Positions 18,137 through 27,631 are shown, counted from the first letter of the stretch. The stretch is DNA of 64,000 bases from Mariniblastus sp. (GCA_029251085.1 JAQXDZ010000066.1:24096-88095); one strand, 5' to 3'. Notes: a model not told the origin generated them from the letters alone. Program-made: numbers and translations.

Positions 18137-19516
18137 ATGAACACTACCCAAACTAATTTTCGCGATACTGCGCTCGCCAGTGAACTGGTGACCGAAGAGC
18201 AATTGCGTACTGCAATGAACGAATTGGCGAAAACGCAAGATAGCGATTCGTCGAGTTCAGCCGCGCTCACCGAAAAGAGGATCGCCCAGCAACTGGTTGA
18301 AATGAAAGTCATTTCTGCCTACCAAGCGGATCAATTGCTGACTGGGCGAACGAAACTAAACCTGGGCCCCTACATCATCACGGACTGGATTGGTCAAGGT
18401 GGCATGGGACAGGTCTTCAAAGCCGTCCACGAAATGCTCGGCCGAGAGTCCGCAGTCAAAGTCTTACCGCTTCACAAAACAACGCCCGAGGCTATCGAGA
18501 ATTTTCGCCGCGAGATTCGAGCTCAGGCAAAACTGGATCACCCTAACCTTGTGCGGGCTTTCGACGCCGGTGAAGATGGGAACGTTCATTACCTCGTGGT
18601 TGAATATATTCCGGGCACCGACCTTCGACGACTCGTTCGCTCGAAAGGTAAACTCTCAGTCCAGCAGGCAGCCAACATAATCAAGCAATCTGCTGAAGGG
18701 CTCGCCCACGCACACGAGCGTGACTTAATTCATCGCGATATCAAGCCAGGTAACATTCTCGTCACCCCCGATGGTGTTTCCAAGCTATCTGACCTTGGGT
18801 TGGCGTTCTATCTCAACGACGCCACCGATCCGAGAGCGGGAAAAATCGTAGGAACTGCCGACTACCTTTCGCCGGAACAAATTCGTACACCGCAGCACAT
18901 CACCAGTGCCAGTGATATTTATTCACTCGGTTGCACCCTGTACTACGCAGTCACAGGAAAAGTCCCTTTTCCCGGAGGGACGCCCAAAAGCAAAGCCAGG
19001 AGGCACCTCGAGGAAACGCCGTGGCACCCAAGACGGTTCAACGAAGAAGTCAGTGATGACTTTGTTGACCTAATTGGTGACATGATGGAAAAAGATCCGA
19101 AAGAGCGGATCCAATCCGCCGAAGAAGTTGCCGAACGTCTCGCTCCATGGGCGGCTGACGACAGCCCGCTTCTTCGCGAAGATATGGGCGACCGACCTCG
19201 CTGGATGCCAGCACCCATTGGTTCACCTGATGCCCAGGACACCGATCCCGATGACGCCGTTACTGAAATGGCGATGCACGAGATAAGCGATACCTCGCAA
19301 AGCAGCATTCACGGCACGATGTCCGATGACAATTCGATCTCAGGCCAGCACAATAAACCTCCACCGCCGCTCTCCACTGTCGAGCAGTATAAAACGGCAG
19401 GTAGAATTGACGATGCAATCACTTTTTCTTTATCAGCACTCTTTGTGACCGCGGTGGTCTGCCTCTCCATCGGCATCCTTGTTGGCTTCATCGCCGGCTT
19501 CTTGATGGCGAAGTAA
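18137..19516 (+). CDS. Membrane-anchored Ser/Thr protein kinase (PknB-like)
   Basis: 459 residues. A helical N-terminal part of about 75 residues ('LASELVTEEQLRTAMNELAK...ISAYQADQLLTGR') precedes the kinase domain (about 76-340). That domain has the Gly loop 'GQGGMGQVFKA', the Lys in 'ESAVKVLP', the catalytic loop 'HRDIKPGNIL', DLG in place of DFG ('LSDLGLAF'), and 'GTADYLSPEQI' before the activation-loop end. A Ser/Asp-rich linker leads to one C-terminal transmembrane helix ('ALFVTAVVCLSIGILVGFIAGFLM'), so the kinase should face the cytoplasm. The N-terminal helical domain is common in planctomycete kinases of this type. No phosphatase or obvious substrate gene is adjacent. Confidence 0.93.
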   Translation: MNTTQTNFRDTALASELVTEEQLRTAMNELAKTQDSDSSSSAALTEKRIAQQLVEMKVISAYQADQLLTGRTKLNLGPYIITDWIGQGGMGQVFKAVHEMLGRESAVKVLPLHKTTPEAIENFRREIRAQAKLDHPNLVRAFDAGEDGNVHYLVVEYIPGTDLRRLVRSKGKLSVQQAANIIKQSAEGLAHAHERDLIHRDIKPGNILVTPDGVSKLSDLGLAFYLNDATDPRAGKIVGTADYLSPEQIRTPQHITSASDIYSLGCTLYYAVTGKVPFPGGTPKSKARRHLEETPWHPRRFNEEVSDDFVDLIGDMMEKDPKERIQSAEEVAERLAPWAADDSPLLREDMGDRPRWMPAPIGSPDAQDTDPDDAVTEMAMHEISDTSQSSIHGTMSDDNSISGQHNKPPPPLSTVEQYKTAGRIDDAITFSLSALFVTAVVCLSIGILVGFIAGFLMAK

Positions 19517-19538
19517 CATGGGACGCACCAGGGCTGAT

Positions 19539-19554
19539 GGGGCAAGCCTGCCCC
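19539..19554. terminator. GC-rich hairpin between convergent genes
   Basis: GGGGCA and TGCCCC pair perfectly around an AGCC loop, 23 bp after the kinase stop and 13 bp before the stop of the convergent peptidase gene. There is no T-tract on either side, so termination is possible but not shown. Confidence 0.3.
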
Positions 19555-19566
19555 GTTGCAGCACGC

Positions 19567-20778
19567 TTAGTACTGACTTAACACTGGCGTGACCTCTGTT
19601 TGTACTCCACCAGTTACGTTCACTTCTAAATTTGCATTGATAAAGACATTGATTTCGCTGCGGATTCCAAATTCTTTCAGATAGATTCCCGGCTCAATTG
19701 AGAAACAGGTTAGCGGGAGAACGAGACGATCTTCTTTCGTTTCTAAATCATCCATGTGGGCACCGTTACCGTGCGTTTCTGTTCCAATATTATGACCCGT
19801 TCGGTGGATAAAGTACTCGCCGTATCCGGCATCTTCAATCACCTGACGCGTCGCTCGATCCACTTCCCAACCCTGCAACTCTCGCCCTTCAGCAAAAGCA
19901 CTCCTCGCACAATCGATTCCCGCATCGCGGGCAGCGGCAACGATGTCGAAAATTTCTTTGTATTTTTCAGGGATCGTCTCTCCCATGAAACCGACCTTCG
20001 TGAGATCGCTATAAACACCCTCCGGAACATCCATCTTTGCCCACATATCGAGCAATACAAAATCTCCTAATTTGATTTCGGAGTCTGCTCCATGAACAGG
20101 ACAATAATGTGGATCGCCACTGTTTGCGTTGACGCCAACAATCGGCGGGTGGTAGGTCGTCATCCCATGCTCCGCATAATAATCCATCACATAGTCTTGG
20201 ACCTCCGACTCGCGAATCGCCTTTCCACTGCGAAGCCTTTCGGCGATTAATTGCCAAGCTTCATCAAACGCCGCCCGATTCAATTTATCAGCCTGCAAAT
20301 GAAGATCCCACTGATGGTCCGTCCACCTGGCTTCAAAGTACTGAATAAGATTCCCAGAGCTCACTACTTCGGCACCGAAACCTCGCACCAATTCAACCGT
20401 CCCTGCGTCCACTCGGGAAATATATGGATTAGCATTATCAGGGGAATATTCCATCGCAACCTTTGGACAATTCCCAAGTATTTCCCGCAAACCGTTGTGC
20501 AATTCCTGCCAAGTCAGATAAACAACTTTCTTCCCCAGCAGGTGATCCAGAGCGGAAGATTCGATTCGATGTACGAGTTTCACAGGCTCCCCTTGCGCAG
20601 GAATAAAGTAAAAGAAACGTCGCGAACCTTTCTCTGATTCGGAGATGCCTAAAACTTTTAGCGCTAAAGCATTCAAACCACGGAAATCGTATAATAACCA
20701 ACCGTCAAAACCAAATTCCTGAATAGAGTTCTGGATTGAGTCCAATTGAAATCCTGGGCTAAATTTTAAATTTGTCAT
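19567..20778 (-). CDS. M24 family metallopeptidase (Xaa-Pro aminopeptidase-like)
   Basis: 403 residues with the two-domain creatinase/prolidase layout: an N-terminal domain (about 1-165) and a pita-bread catalytic domain. Metal ligands are visible: two Asp in 'LLDMWAKMDVPEGVYSDLTKVGF', a His in 'HRTGHNIGTETHGNGAHMDD', a Glu in 'FSIEPGIYL' and the last Glu in 'GIRSEINVFI'. Together these fit a dinuclear-metal hydrolase. Family members cleave X-Pro bonds or small amides; the substrate here is not determined. A module-type secreted protein gene is divergent at 20965. Confidence 0.88.
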   Translation of the reverse strand: MTNLKFSPGFQLDSIQNSIQEFGFDGWLLYDFRGLNALALKVLGISESEKGSRRFFYFIPAQGEPVKLVHRIESSALDHLLGKKVVYLTWQELHNGLREILGNCPKVAMEYSPDNANPYISRVDAGTVELVRGFGAEVVSSGNLIQYFEARWTDHQWDLHLQADKLNRAAFDEAWQLIAERLRSGKAIRESEVQDYVMDYYAEHGMTTYHPPIVGVNANSGDPHYCPVHGADSEIKLGDFVLLDMWAKMDVPEGVYSDLTKVGFMGETIPEKYKEIFDIVAAARDAGIDCARSAFAEGRELQGWEVDRATRQVIEDAGYGEYFIHRTGHNIGTETHGNGAHMDDLETKEDRLVLPLTCFSIEPGIYLKEFGIRSEINVFINANLEVNVTGGVQTEVTPVLSQY

Positions 20779-20964
20779 GCAAAAGCTCTCTCAAAATCAT
20801 AATTTTTTTTGAATAATACCAGCTACTTTACCCCATCCGAGAAGAACGCGGTAAAATCAATCGGTGATAACACGGATGAAACTCTGTCTCCACGAAAATT
20901 CATAGGTACACTTCGTGGGATTCCCATCCAATTGCGAAACCTGAAATTTCCACCTAGGTAAGTC

Positions 20965-22035
20965 ATGAAAGTCAGTCCAATTAAACCCCACAAATTTATT
21001 GCTCTCACAATAATAACTTGTATGCTTCTTGCCGCGAACACCGGTACAGCGCAGGAGAGTGCTGCAACAGCATCCCCCTCGGGCAATCAAGCAAAGACGA
21101 TCGACGAAGTTCCAGATAATTTCATCCGATTTCATATGTGGGACGGCTCGATTGTTGCAGGTCTAGTAACCATAGACTTCATCTCCATCAATACGGAGTT
21201 TGGGGTGCTTGAAGTTCCAGTCGCACGAATCAAGAAACTGTTTCCAGGCTTAAACAGCTTTCCGGAGCTGGATAAAAAAATCAAAATGCTCATCGCTCAG
21301 CTTAGCGATAAAGATTTCGCAATGCGAGAGACTGCCCATCGCGAACTGACGAACATGGGGCTTCAAATCAGAGAACAGTTGCAAGACGCAAATTCTGACG
21401 GAAGTGCCGAACAAAAAAAACGCCTTTCAGAAATCCGACAAGCAATCGAAGAGGAATTTGAAGACGCGGAAGAAAATGGAGAATCCTCTGAGCGTGCGTT
21501 GATTCGGGGTGATTCAATCGAAACCCCTGAATTTAATATCGTCGGAAAAATCCTTCAGAAGACCTTCACCGTTAACAGTAAATTTGGGCAACTGACGGTC
21601 GAGTTAAGCGATGTGAAAATGGCAGATCGTCCCGTCCAAGAAAAGAAATCAGCGACCAAGAAAACCGTTAAAATTGCATCCGATGCTTTCTTTCAGCGAA
21701 CACCGGCTAATACCCGCATCAGAGTCACCAAGGGAGACAAGATCTCAATCAAAGCCGATGGTGTCGTGCAATGGACTAATTGGAGTACTTCTTCCACTCC
21801 AGATGGATTGACTAACCAAGGGCAATTCCAGGGCATTCAGAGTGGTACGCTGTGTGCAAGGATTGGCTCTTCGGGAAAGATCTTTAAGGTTGGCAAAGAA
21901 CATACCGGCGTGGCCAAGCAATCAGGCACACTCTATCTAGGTATCGCAATACAAGATTCCTATGTTCAGCAAAACTACCGCTGGACTGGAAATTACGATG
22001 CCAAAGTACGCGTTACACCGCCCGACGCAGAATAA
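20965..22035 (+). CDS. Secreted protein with two DGS-type beta modules and a C-terminal lectin-like domain
   Basis: 356 residues. A signal peptide ('FIALTIITCMLLAANTGTAQ') leads into a beta module ('RFHMWDGSIVAGLVTIDFISINTEFGVLEVPVARIKKLF'), then a helical segment of about 65 residues ('QLSDKDFAMRETAHRELTNMG'), then a second module ('FNIVGKILQKTFTVNSKFGQLTVELSDVKM'). The C-terminal 125 residues ('ANTRIRVTKGDKISIKADGVVQWTNWSTSSTPDG...GTLCARIGSSGKIFKVGKEHTG...GTLYLGIAIQDSY') resemble the PA-IL (LecA)-type sugar-binding beta-sandwich found as a domain in other secreted proteins. A carbohydrate-binding role is therefore plausible but unproven. Similar modules occur at 26.3 and 44.6 kb. Confidence 0.65.
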   Translation: MKVSPIKPHKFIALTIITCMLLAANTGTAQESAATASPSGNQAKTIDEVPDNFIRFHMWDGSIVAGLVTIDFISINTEFGVLEVPVARIKKLFPGLNSFPELDKKIKMLIAQLSDKDFAMRETAHRELTNMGLQIREQLQDANSDGSAEQKKRLSEIRQAIEEEFEDAEENGESSERALIRGDSIETPEFNIVGKILQKTFTVNSKFGQLTVELSDVKMADRPVQEKKSATKKTVKIASDAFFQRTPANTRIRVTKGDKISIKADGVVQWTNWSTSSTPDGLTNQGQFQGIQSGTLCARIGSSGKIFKVGKEHTGVAKQSGTLYLGIAIQDSYVQQNYRWTGNYDAKVRVTPPDAE

Positions 22036-22062
22036 GGCAACCTGATAAACCTTACGTTTTTC

Positions 22063-23196
22063 CTATCTAATTTTTGGCAGCGCAAGCGGTTCCTTTGCGT
22101 TGGTCGGAGGAGGATCCAAGGGCAGCTCCAATTGCTCTTCGTTTCCCGTAGATTTCCGTTTTACAGTGATCCGAATTGTTTCGCCTGCCTCAAATCGATT
22201 GATGAGTTGCTTCAAACGCAACATATCGTTGACCGGATTGTCATTGATATTTAAGAGTATATCTCCCTCTGCTAATTCCAGTCGGCTAGCGGGAGATTTA
22301 GGATTGACCTTGTTAATAAGGATTCCGTCACCAAGTGGATTGGGACCGGATTGAATACCTATAAATGCCGGTCGAATATATTCTCCGGCCTTCAAACGAT
22401 CCAGAAGCTTCTTCGCATTGGCGAGTGGAATCGCAAACCCAATTCCTGAATCATACCACTCCACTCCCGCTCCCACCGCTTGGGATTGAGGATTCATGGG
22501 AACGCAAATACCGAGCACGCGTCCCTCAATATCGACCAGAGGACCGCCGTAATTGGCGGGACTAATATTGGCATCTGTCTGAATCGCACGACCACCAATT
22601 CTGTTTTTTGCGCTAATAATTCCTGTGGACATCGCCGGACTTGTGTCACCATAACCAACCCCTAAAGAAATCGCCCATTGCCCAACCTTGATCTTGGACT
22701 CGTCTACCATTACCGGGGTTGGTAAATCAGTTAGTCCATCAATTTTCAAGAGACAAATTTTTCGGGTATCATCGCGGCCAACAAGTTTGGCAAAATGGCG
22801 TTCACCACTTCCCAAAATTACTGAGATCACGGGTGGTCTTTGGATGAAATTAAAGGTACTTGTAAGAATATAGCCATCCGAAGAGATAACAATCCCGGTC
22901 GTATTCCCCTCACCCTGCTTGCGAATTCCTCCAATCCGCCCTTGAACCGCAGAAACACCTCCGTACGATTCAATGGTAACTAACGATGGCGTCACGCGAC
23001 TGGCCGCATTTCGAAACGCTTTTGAAGTAAGCGTCATTGCTTCCATCAACTCCGCTTCAGAAAGTTCCGAAACCGCCGCGTCAACGGCATCAACCTTCCG
23101 CTGATCGTTATCGGTTTGAGCCACTGTAAACGCGAATGGATTTACCAAGAGTCCAAACAAACAGCCAACCACCAAACGTAAAATTTCAACAGGCAT
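22063..23196 (-). CDS. HtrA/DegP-like protein with all three catalytic positions replaced (pseudoprotease)
   Basis: 377 residues: signal peptide, trypsin-like domain (about 75-265) and one PDZ domain (about 275-355). Aligned with DegP, the His motif TNNHVV reads 'TSTFNFI', the Asp motif DPRSDIALI reads 'DDTRKICLL', and the Ser motif GNSGG reads 'ANYGGPL'. His, Asp and Ser are therefore replaced by Phe, Lys and Tyr. The fold-defining Gly and hydrophobic residues are preserved and there is no stop or frameshift. It is best read as a retained non-catalytic member, perhaps a chaperone or regulator. It is the last of three HtrA-like genes in a row (80 bp after its neighbour). Confidence 0.85.
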   Translation of the reverse strand: MPVEILRLVVGCLFGLLVNPFAFTVAQTDNDQRKVDAVDAAVSELSEAELMEAMTLTSKAFRNAASRVTPSLVTIESYGGVSAVQGRIGGIRKQGEGNTTGIVISSDGYILTSTFNFIQRPPVISVILGSGERHFAKLVGRDDTRKICLLKIDGLTDLPTPVMVDESKIKVGQWAISLGVGYGDTSPAMSTGIISAKNRIGGRAIQTDANISPANYGGPLVDIEGRVLGICVPMNPQSQAVGAGVEWYDSGIGFAIPLANAKKLLDRLKAGEYIRPAFIGIQSGPNPLGDGILINKVNPKSPASRLELAEGDILLNINDNPVNDMLRLKQLINRFEAGETIRITVKRKSTGNEEQLELPLDPPPTNAKEPLALPKIR

Positions 23197-23276
23197 TCAC
23201 ATCTACTCCAACTACTGGACGAATATCGCTTTGTTTAACAGTCTGTCGCTTCTCAGACTCGTTCTCACAAATACAG

Positions 23277-24293
23277 TCATTTCTTCAATCGCGGGGCAAT
23301 CCTAACACGCACCATTTCAACACCGCGCTTCACAATCATTAACACTTCTTCCTCCGCGCGTAAGGATTTGAGAGACTCAGCGTAGTCTTTTAAATTGCCA
23401 ATTTTTTCACCGGCAATCGATACGATCATATCATCACTCTTTAACTTTGCTTTCGCAGCAGGCGACCCGCGAACGACTCGATCAATATAGGCTGGGTTAT
23501 TTCTTCCACCGAGCTTAAACAAGACGACCCCAAATTCAACGTCCTGCCGTTCCATCACAGGCTGAGGCTCATTGGTGACACTCGCTTTTCCAGCTACGAA
23601 TTCATGAAGCATTGAACTTGGCACCGCATAATTTAGCCGGGTATTGGTTTCCGAACTGTTGATAATCTTTCCAACGATTCCAACCAACTTCCCATTCGGC
23701 GTTACCACCGCACCGCCCGACGCCCCCGGGTTACTGGTGATCGCATCAATGAGAACCAACTCCCCGCGGTAGGCCACATCCCGTTTGGTCAACCTCGCCT
23801 CCATCGTTGTTCGCAATGAAATTACACCCAACATTGCGGAAACGGGCTCATCTTTATCAGCCACTTTGAATGCATTACTCAATGCAATGACCCAGTCTCC
23901 TTTCTCACCAACAGCCTCTGTTGAAAGCTCAAAGAACCTAGGCGTATTGGCTTGGATTTTGAGCAATGACAACTGGGTCTCTCGGTCACGTTTCAGAATG
24001 GTTGCAATGTGCTCCGCACCGTCAGAGAGCACCACTTTGACTTGCCTTCCATCGAGAAAAACACCTTGGGAGGAAAGAATTAGCCCGTCTTTCGAGACGA
24101 CAATCCCTGTCGCAAACCCCTCCACTTTTCCAGCCGAAGCACCGAATACTTTTACCATTTTTGGCTGTGAATTTGAGATCGCTTGATCAATAAAACTCGG
24201 CTGATCTTTCTGTTGGGCAACAGCAAGATGGCTCCCGGCCATCAGTACCGCGCAACCAATCAAAAACGCTATCCGCCAACCGAATATATTCAA
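23277..24293 (-). CDS. HtrA/DegP-like protein lacking catalytic His and Asp
   Basis: 338 residues: signal peptide ('IAFLIGCAVLMAGSHLAVAQ'), trypsin-like domain (about 45-225) and a C-terminal PDZ domain ('YIDRVVRGSPAAKAKLKSDDMIVSIAGEKIGNLKDY'). By alignment to DegP, the His position reads 'LSSQGVFL' and the Asp position 'DRETQLSLL', so both are lost. The Ser motif 'NPGASGGAVV' still has its Ser. Without His and Asp normal proteolysis is unlikely. It lies between the intact protease (54 bp upstream) and the fully degenerate copy. Confidence 0.85.
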   Translation of the reverse strand: MNIFGWRIAFLIGCAVLMAGSHLAVAQQKDQPSFIDQAISNSQPKMVKVFGASAGKVEGFATGIVVSKDGLILSSQGVFLDGRQVKVVLSDGAEHIATILKRDRETQLSLLKIQANTPRFFELSTEAVGEKGDWVIALSNAFKVADKDEPVSAMLGVISLRTTMEARLTKRDVAYRGELVLIDAITSNPGASGGAVVTPNGKLVGIVGKIINSSETNTRLNYAVPSSMLHEFVAGKASVTNEPQPVMERQDVEFGVVLFKLGGRNNPAYIDRVVRGSPAAKAKLKSDDMIVSIAGEKIGNLKDYAESLKSLRAEEEVLMIVKRGVEMVRVRIAPRLKK

Positions 24294-24347
24294 TTTAGTT
24301 TCTCCTCAAAACAGACGACACGCCCTGACCGAAGTGCATCAAAGGAC

Positions 24348-26183
24348 TCACTTCGTTTGGACGTTCGTAGAAAACAAATCATCGCCTACACTCTCGAGCC
24401 ACTCGAAACTCGAATCAATCACCTGCAGCTCAATACTTTCTTCGAGTCCCAAAACCTTCTGACGCTTGAGCGGCAGTTGCACCGGGCCGACCTGCGTCCA
24501 CGATGCAAAAGTGGAACCTCCGCCAATCAGGCAGTCCCTCTCGAGAGATGACTTGACCAAACTAACCTTGGGCTTGCCTTTTAAGTCGAACATAGAAAAC
24601 CAGCAATAGACGGCGTCACCCTCGGATGGAACGACTTTAAACCGATAGGCATTTCCACCCATTGCTTTATCACTCCCGTCTATCAGCACCTGCCCAAACA
24701 TATCGAGGGGTTTTTGCCGAAAAACAGAGCCCATCATCAATGCCTGTTCAAACCCCCACCGCGACTGCGCCTCCTGCAGAGACAACTCAGTCGTCTCGCC
24801 GGCTTTTGTTTGCCAAAATGAATTGCCATCGTATTGATAGACAACCAGCAGTCCGTCCATGACTTGATTCACACGGATTCGACCGTCTGAAGCCAGCCAT
24901 GTTTCCTGAGTCCCCTGTGCTTTTCCACCTTCTAAAATCTCACCTGACAATTTCGCGACGCCTGTAGATGAGTCGGCATTCACGCTTTCTTTCCATTGCT
25001 CAAGAATTCGCTGAGCATAACCCCGGTTGATTTCCGGGTAGCGGATATCGCCTGGATTGGCTGACAATAACGCAACCATTTGACGCTGCCGTTCTAGTTT
25101 TTTCTTTTTTTCAGGATCCTTCTCTTCTTTTCCACCCTGTCCGCCGCGAACGCGAGGCTTGGCATAAGGTAGCCCAAAAGTCCGCACAACAATTTGATGT
25201 TCGGTTCCGTCTTGTTTACGAATCAAAAGCTCGGTGGGCCAATCTTCAGGCAACGTACAAATTAAATTCGTAAACTGATTCGCGTTTTTGACCTTCTCTC
25301 CTTCGAACACCAACAGTTCATCTCCAAGATCGAGCCCCGCGGTTGCAACTGGAGCATCTCGATTTAATTGAGAGCAAACTACCTTCCCACCACGATCGGA
25401 AAAACTCGCATCCAGGGTCGCGTGCTCTACTAACTTGGTCGCTAATAAATCAGGAATAAAGTTCTTGATTTGATTCGCAGAAATAGCGTAACCCAACCCA
25501 ACATTGACCCGTCCTCGTTCCTTAAAACTTCCTCGCCCATTAATTCCAATCACCTCGCCTTTGAAATTGAACAACGGGCCGCCGGAGTTACCGGGATTAA
25601 TCGATGAGTCCACCTGGATGCAGTTACCGTATACCAGTTGGTTCTGCCCCGCTCCCGGCTGATAACGCTTTACGCCACTCACAATCCCTAACGTTACGGT
25701 GGGGGCCTGGTCCTCCGTCAAAATAAATGGATTCCCCATTGCCAACGCCCAATCGCCGACCCTGACTTTATCTGAGTCCCCCAACGGAGTCGCGGGAAAG
25801 ACCGACTTTCCTTCCAGCTGAATGATCGCAAGATCACCGCCTGGATCGGTCCCGATTAACTTCCACCGGTACAACTTACCATCAGCGAGCCCCCCCCATC
25901 CTTTTACGCCCGCTCCCATGATGACATGGTGGTTCGTTAAAACGATGCCACTGGGATCGATGATCACCCCTGAACCACCGCCCTGGCGATCTTCATCGTA
26001 GATGGCAACCACACTTTGGATCACTCGATTGATCGCTTGAATCCGGTAACGCTCAATCGCTGCGACCCGCTGTCGATCCTCTAAGCTCAGATCGTCGTCA
26101 GCAATCAACTGGCAACAGGGAGCAATTAGAATGCACATGAGCCATGGAAAAACAAAACGAATCCCGACGTGCTGCTTACTCAT
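24348..26183 (-). CDS. Secreted HtrA/DegP-type serine protease with PDZ domain and long C-terminal extension
   Basis: 611 residues. A signal peptide or anchor is followed by a trypsin-like domain with a complete triad: His in 'VLTNHHVIMG', Asp in 'GTDPGGDLAII', Ser in 'SSINPGNSGGPLF'. One PDZ domain follows ('NRDAPVATAGLDLGDELLVFEGEKVKNANQF'), then about 240 residues with a charged linker ('GGKEEKDPEKKKKLERQRQ') and a beta-rich domain not found in DegP. It is the only intact protease of the three tandem copies and is transcribed first. It should act in the periplasm on misfolded proteins. The C-terminal domain may confer substrate choice. Confidence 0.9.
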   Translation of the reverse strand: MSKQHVGIRFVFPWLMCILIAPCCQLIADDDLSLEDRQRVAAIERYRIQAINRVIQSVVAIYDEDRQGGGSGVIIDPSGIVLTNHHVIMGAGVKGWGGLADGKLYRWKLIGTDPGGDLAIIQLEGKSVFPATPLGDSDKVRVGDWALAMGNPFILTEDQAPTVTLGIVSGVKRYQPGAGQNQLVYGNCIQVDSSINPGNSGGPLFNFKGEVIGINGRGSFKERGRVNVGLGYAISANQIKNFIPDLLATKLVEHATLDASFSDRGGKVVCSQLNRDAPVATAGLDLGDELLVFEGEKVKNANQFTNLICTLPEDWPTELLIRKQDGTEHQIVVRTFGLPYAKPRVRGGQGGKEEKDPEKKKKLERQRQMVALLSANPGDIRYPEINRGYAQRILEQWKESVNADSSTGVAKLSGEILEGGKAQGTQETWLASDGRIRVNQVMDGLLVVYQYDGNSFWQTKAGETTELSLQEAQSRWGFEQALMMGSVFRQKPLDMFGQVLIDGSDKAMGGNAYRFKVVPSEGDAVYCWFSMFDLKGKPKVSLVKSSLERDCLIGGGSTFASWTQVGPVQLPLKRQKVLGLEESIELQVIDSSFEWLESVGDDLFSTNVQTK

Positions 26184-26270
26184 ACTTTCACTTATCCGTT
26201 AAGCCAATTGCTCATTTCACCGAGGCTCGATGAACCAAACTTCAAACGCCCGACGCACGCAATCCATTTT

Positions 26271-27572
26271 CTATTTAGTTTTTAGAAATCGAGCTTCGCC
26301 CCAATTTGCGTGATCTCCTAGATCAAACTCAGCCCCCGGGGATACCATCAGAACGATCTCCTTAATTCCCTCAATATCCACATCAATTTCCAGGGGGCCG
26401 CCACCGCCGGTTACACGCTCAGACCAAAGTTCAATACCGTCACCACGAACAATCATTTGACAATCGCCACGACCATTGGTTTCAGCGGCAATTCCTGCGA
26501 TCGCAGCGAAGCGATCGAAACTGGATTCATTTGCAAAGACAAGCCTTGAAGAAGCTTGCATTCCTAATCCCTTTTTAAATGTCCGGACTTCTTCAGACCC
26601 CTTCAGCCGTATCTCAAGCGGATTACCAGCAACACTTAGATTTTTCTTCCAGGGTCGCTGAAAAGCAAAAACTGCCTTCTCCTGAACCTCGAGCGGTTCT
26701 TGATCGGAGAGATACCTCAAACGATCTGATTTAATCGCTATCGAAACAACAATCCCAGCTGAAACTTGAACAGCATTCCCAGCAGTCACTGCCACTTCAA
26801 AAACCCCACCTTCCAACTTGAGGATTTCACCAACAATTTGAGACCCATCGACGAGCTGGAGCGCGGCAACAGCACCTTTTGGTTTGTCTAAACCAAGGTC
26901 AGCGGTGACGATCGCTTTCACTTTCCCAAGACCAATCTTCTTCGATTCGCCCTTATACTTGATTCTTATAAATTCAGAATTAATCGATTCCAATATCCCC
27001 TCAACCATCCGCTCACCCGAAGGGGTATCGACGACAACGGTATCAAAGTCGGCAGAGGGCGTTTTAATTTTGCGATCGATCGTGGGAGAGTTCTTCCACA
27101 CAATCGCACGCAACAATTCGAGCGGCAATTCTCGCGTCTCAAGCGACGAGACCAGTTCGAGTTTCTCATCCGCCATGGAAACTGAAGCTATCCCCAACTC
27201 TCCACCGCCGACAAACTTTAACTTTGTCTTGTCACTTGGGGAGTCATTGGCTTTTCTTGCAGTTTTTACTGCGAGCACCTGCCGAATATTAAGCCCCGAC
27301 GGGATTTCACTTCCATCAATTTGCCCCCCCAAGCCAATCGCCGTTATCGTTGATTGAGTGGTTGTGCCATTAATTAATTCGATAGACACTTGGCCTAGCC
27401 CGTCTTGCCGCGTTGAAGCTTTTGCGGTGGAAACAAGCCAATTGCTTTGTAGTCCTTTGGGCGAAAAACAATCGCCGAAGCAGGCACCAGCCAGTATCCC
27501 GATCCAAATCACCAACCTACCGGAAGAAAAATACCGGCCATTGAGAACATTATTAAGCAGTTGAAAAGTCAT
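26271..27572 (-). CDS. Secreted protein with DGS-type beta modules and C-terminal NPCBM-like domain
   Basis: 433 residues from the ATG at 27572 (the ORF track starts at a GTG six codons earlier). A signal peptide is visible ('LVIWIGILAGACFGDCFSP'). Repeated beta modules include 'VEGILESINSEFIRIKYKGESKKIGLGKVKAIV' and 'LQLVDGSQIVGEILKLEGGVFEVAVTAGNAVQVSAGIVVSI'. The last 130 residues ('RLKGSEEVRTFKKGLGMQASSRLVFANESSFDRFAAIAGI...ELWSERVTGGGGPLEIDVDIEGIKEIVLMV') match the NPCBM galactose-binding-like fold. It starts the HtrA transcription unit, 87 bp before the active protease. A promoter candidate sits at its start. Confidence 0.75.
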   Translation of the reverse strand: MTFQLLNNVLNGRYFSSGRLVIWIGILAGACFGDCFSPKGLQSNWLVSTAKASTRQDGLGQVSIELINGTTTQSTITAIGLGGQIDGSEIPSGLNIRQVLAVKTARKANDSPSDKTKLKFVGGGELGIASVSMADEKLELVSSLETRELPLELLRAIVWKNSPTIDRKIKTPSADFDTVVVDTPSGERMVEGILESINSEFIRIKYKGESKKIGLGKVKAIVTADLGLDKPKGAVAALQLVDGSQIVGEILKLEGGVFEVAVTAGNAVQVSAGIVVSIAIKSDRLRYLSDQEPLEVQEKAVFAFQRPWKKNLSVAGNPLEIRLKGSEEVRTFKKGLGMQASSRLVFANESSFDRFAAIAGIAAETNGRGDCQMIVRGDGIELWSERVTGGGGPLEIDVDIEGIKEIVLMVSPGAEFDLGDHANWGEARFLKTK

Positions 27573-27578
27573 ACCGAT

Positions 27579-27607
27579 ATTATATCTCACAACAGGTTAA
27601 ATGTCTT
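27579..27607 (-). promoter_or_regulatory. Sigma-70 type promoter candidate for the NPCBM/HtrA unit
   Basis: On the minus strand a perfect -10 TATAAT (27579-27584) is preceded, after a 17-bp spacer, by AAGACA (27602-27607), 4 of 6 matches to TTGACA. A start site about 7 nt downstream falls on the ATG at 27572, so the mRNA could be leaderless. It lies just past the terminator of the upstream operon, as expected for a new transcription unit. Confidence 0.5.
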
Positions 27608-27631
27608 GAGAGCGAGAGGCGAACAAGCAAT

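Noticed and set aside
22063-24293. Calling the two degenerate HtrA copies pseudogenes
   Set aside because: Frames are intact, signal peptides and PDZ domains are complete and the losses are limited to catalytic positions, so they look like maintained inactive paralogues.
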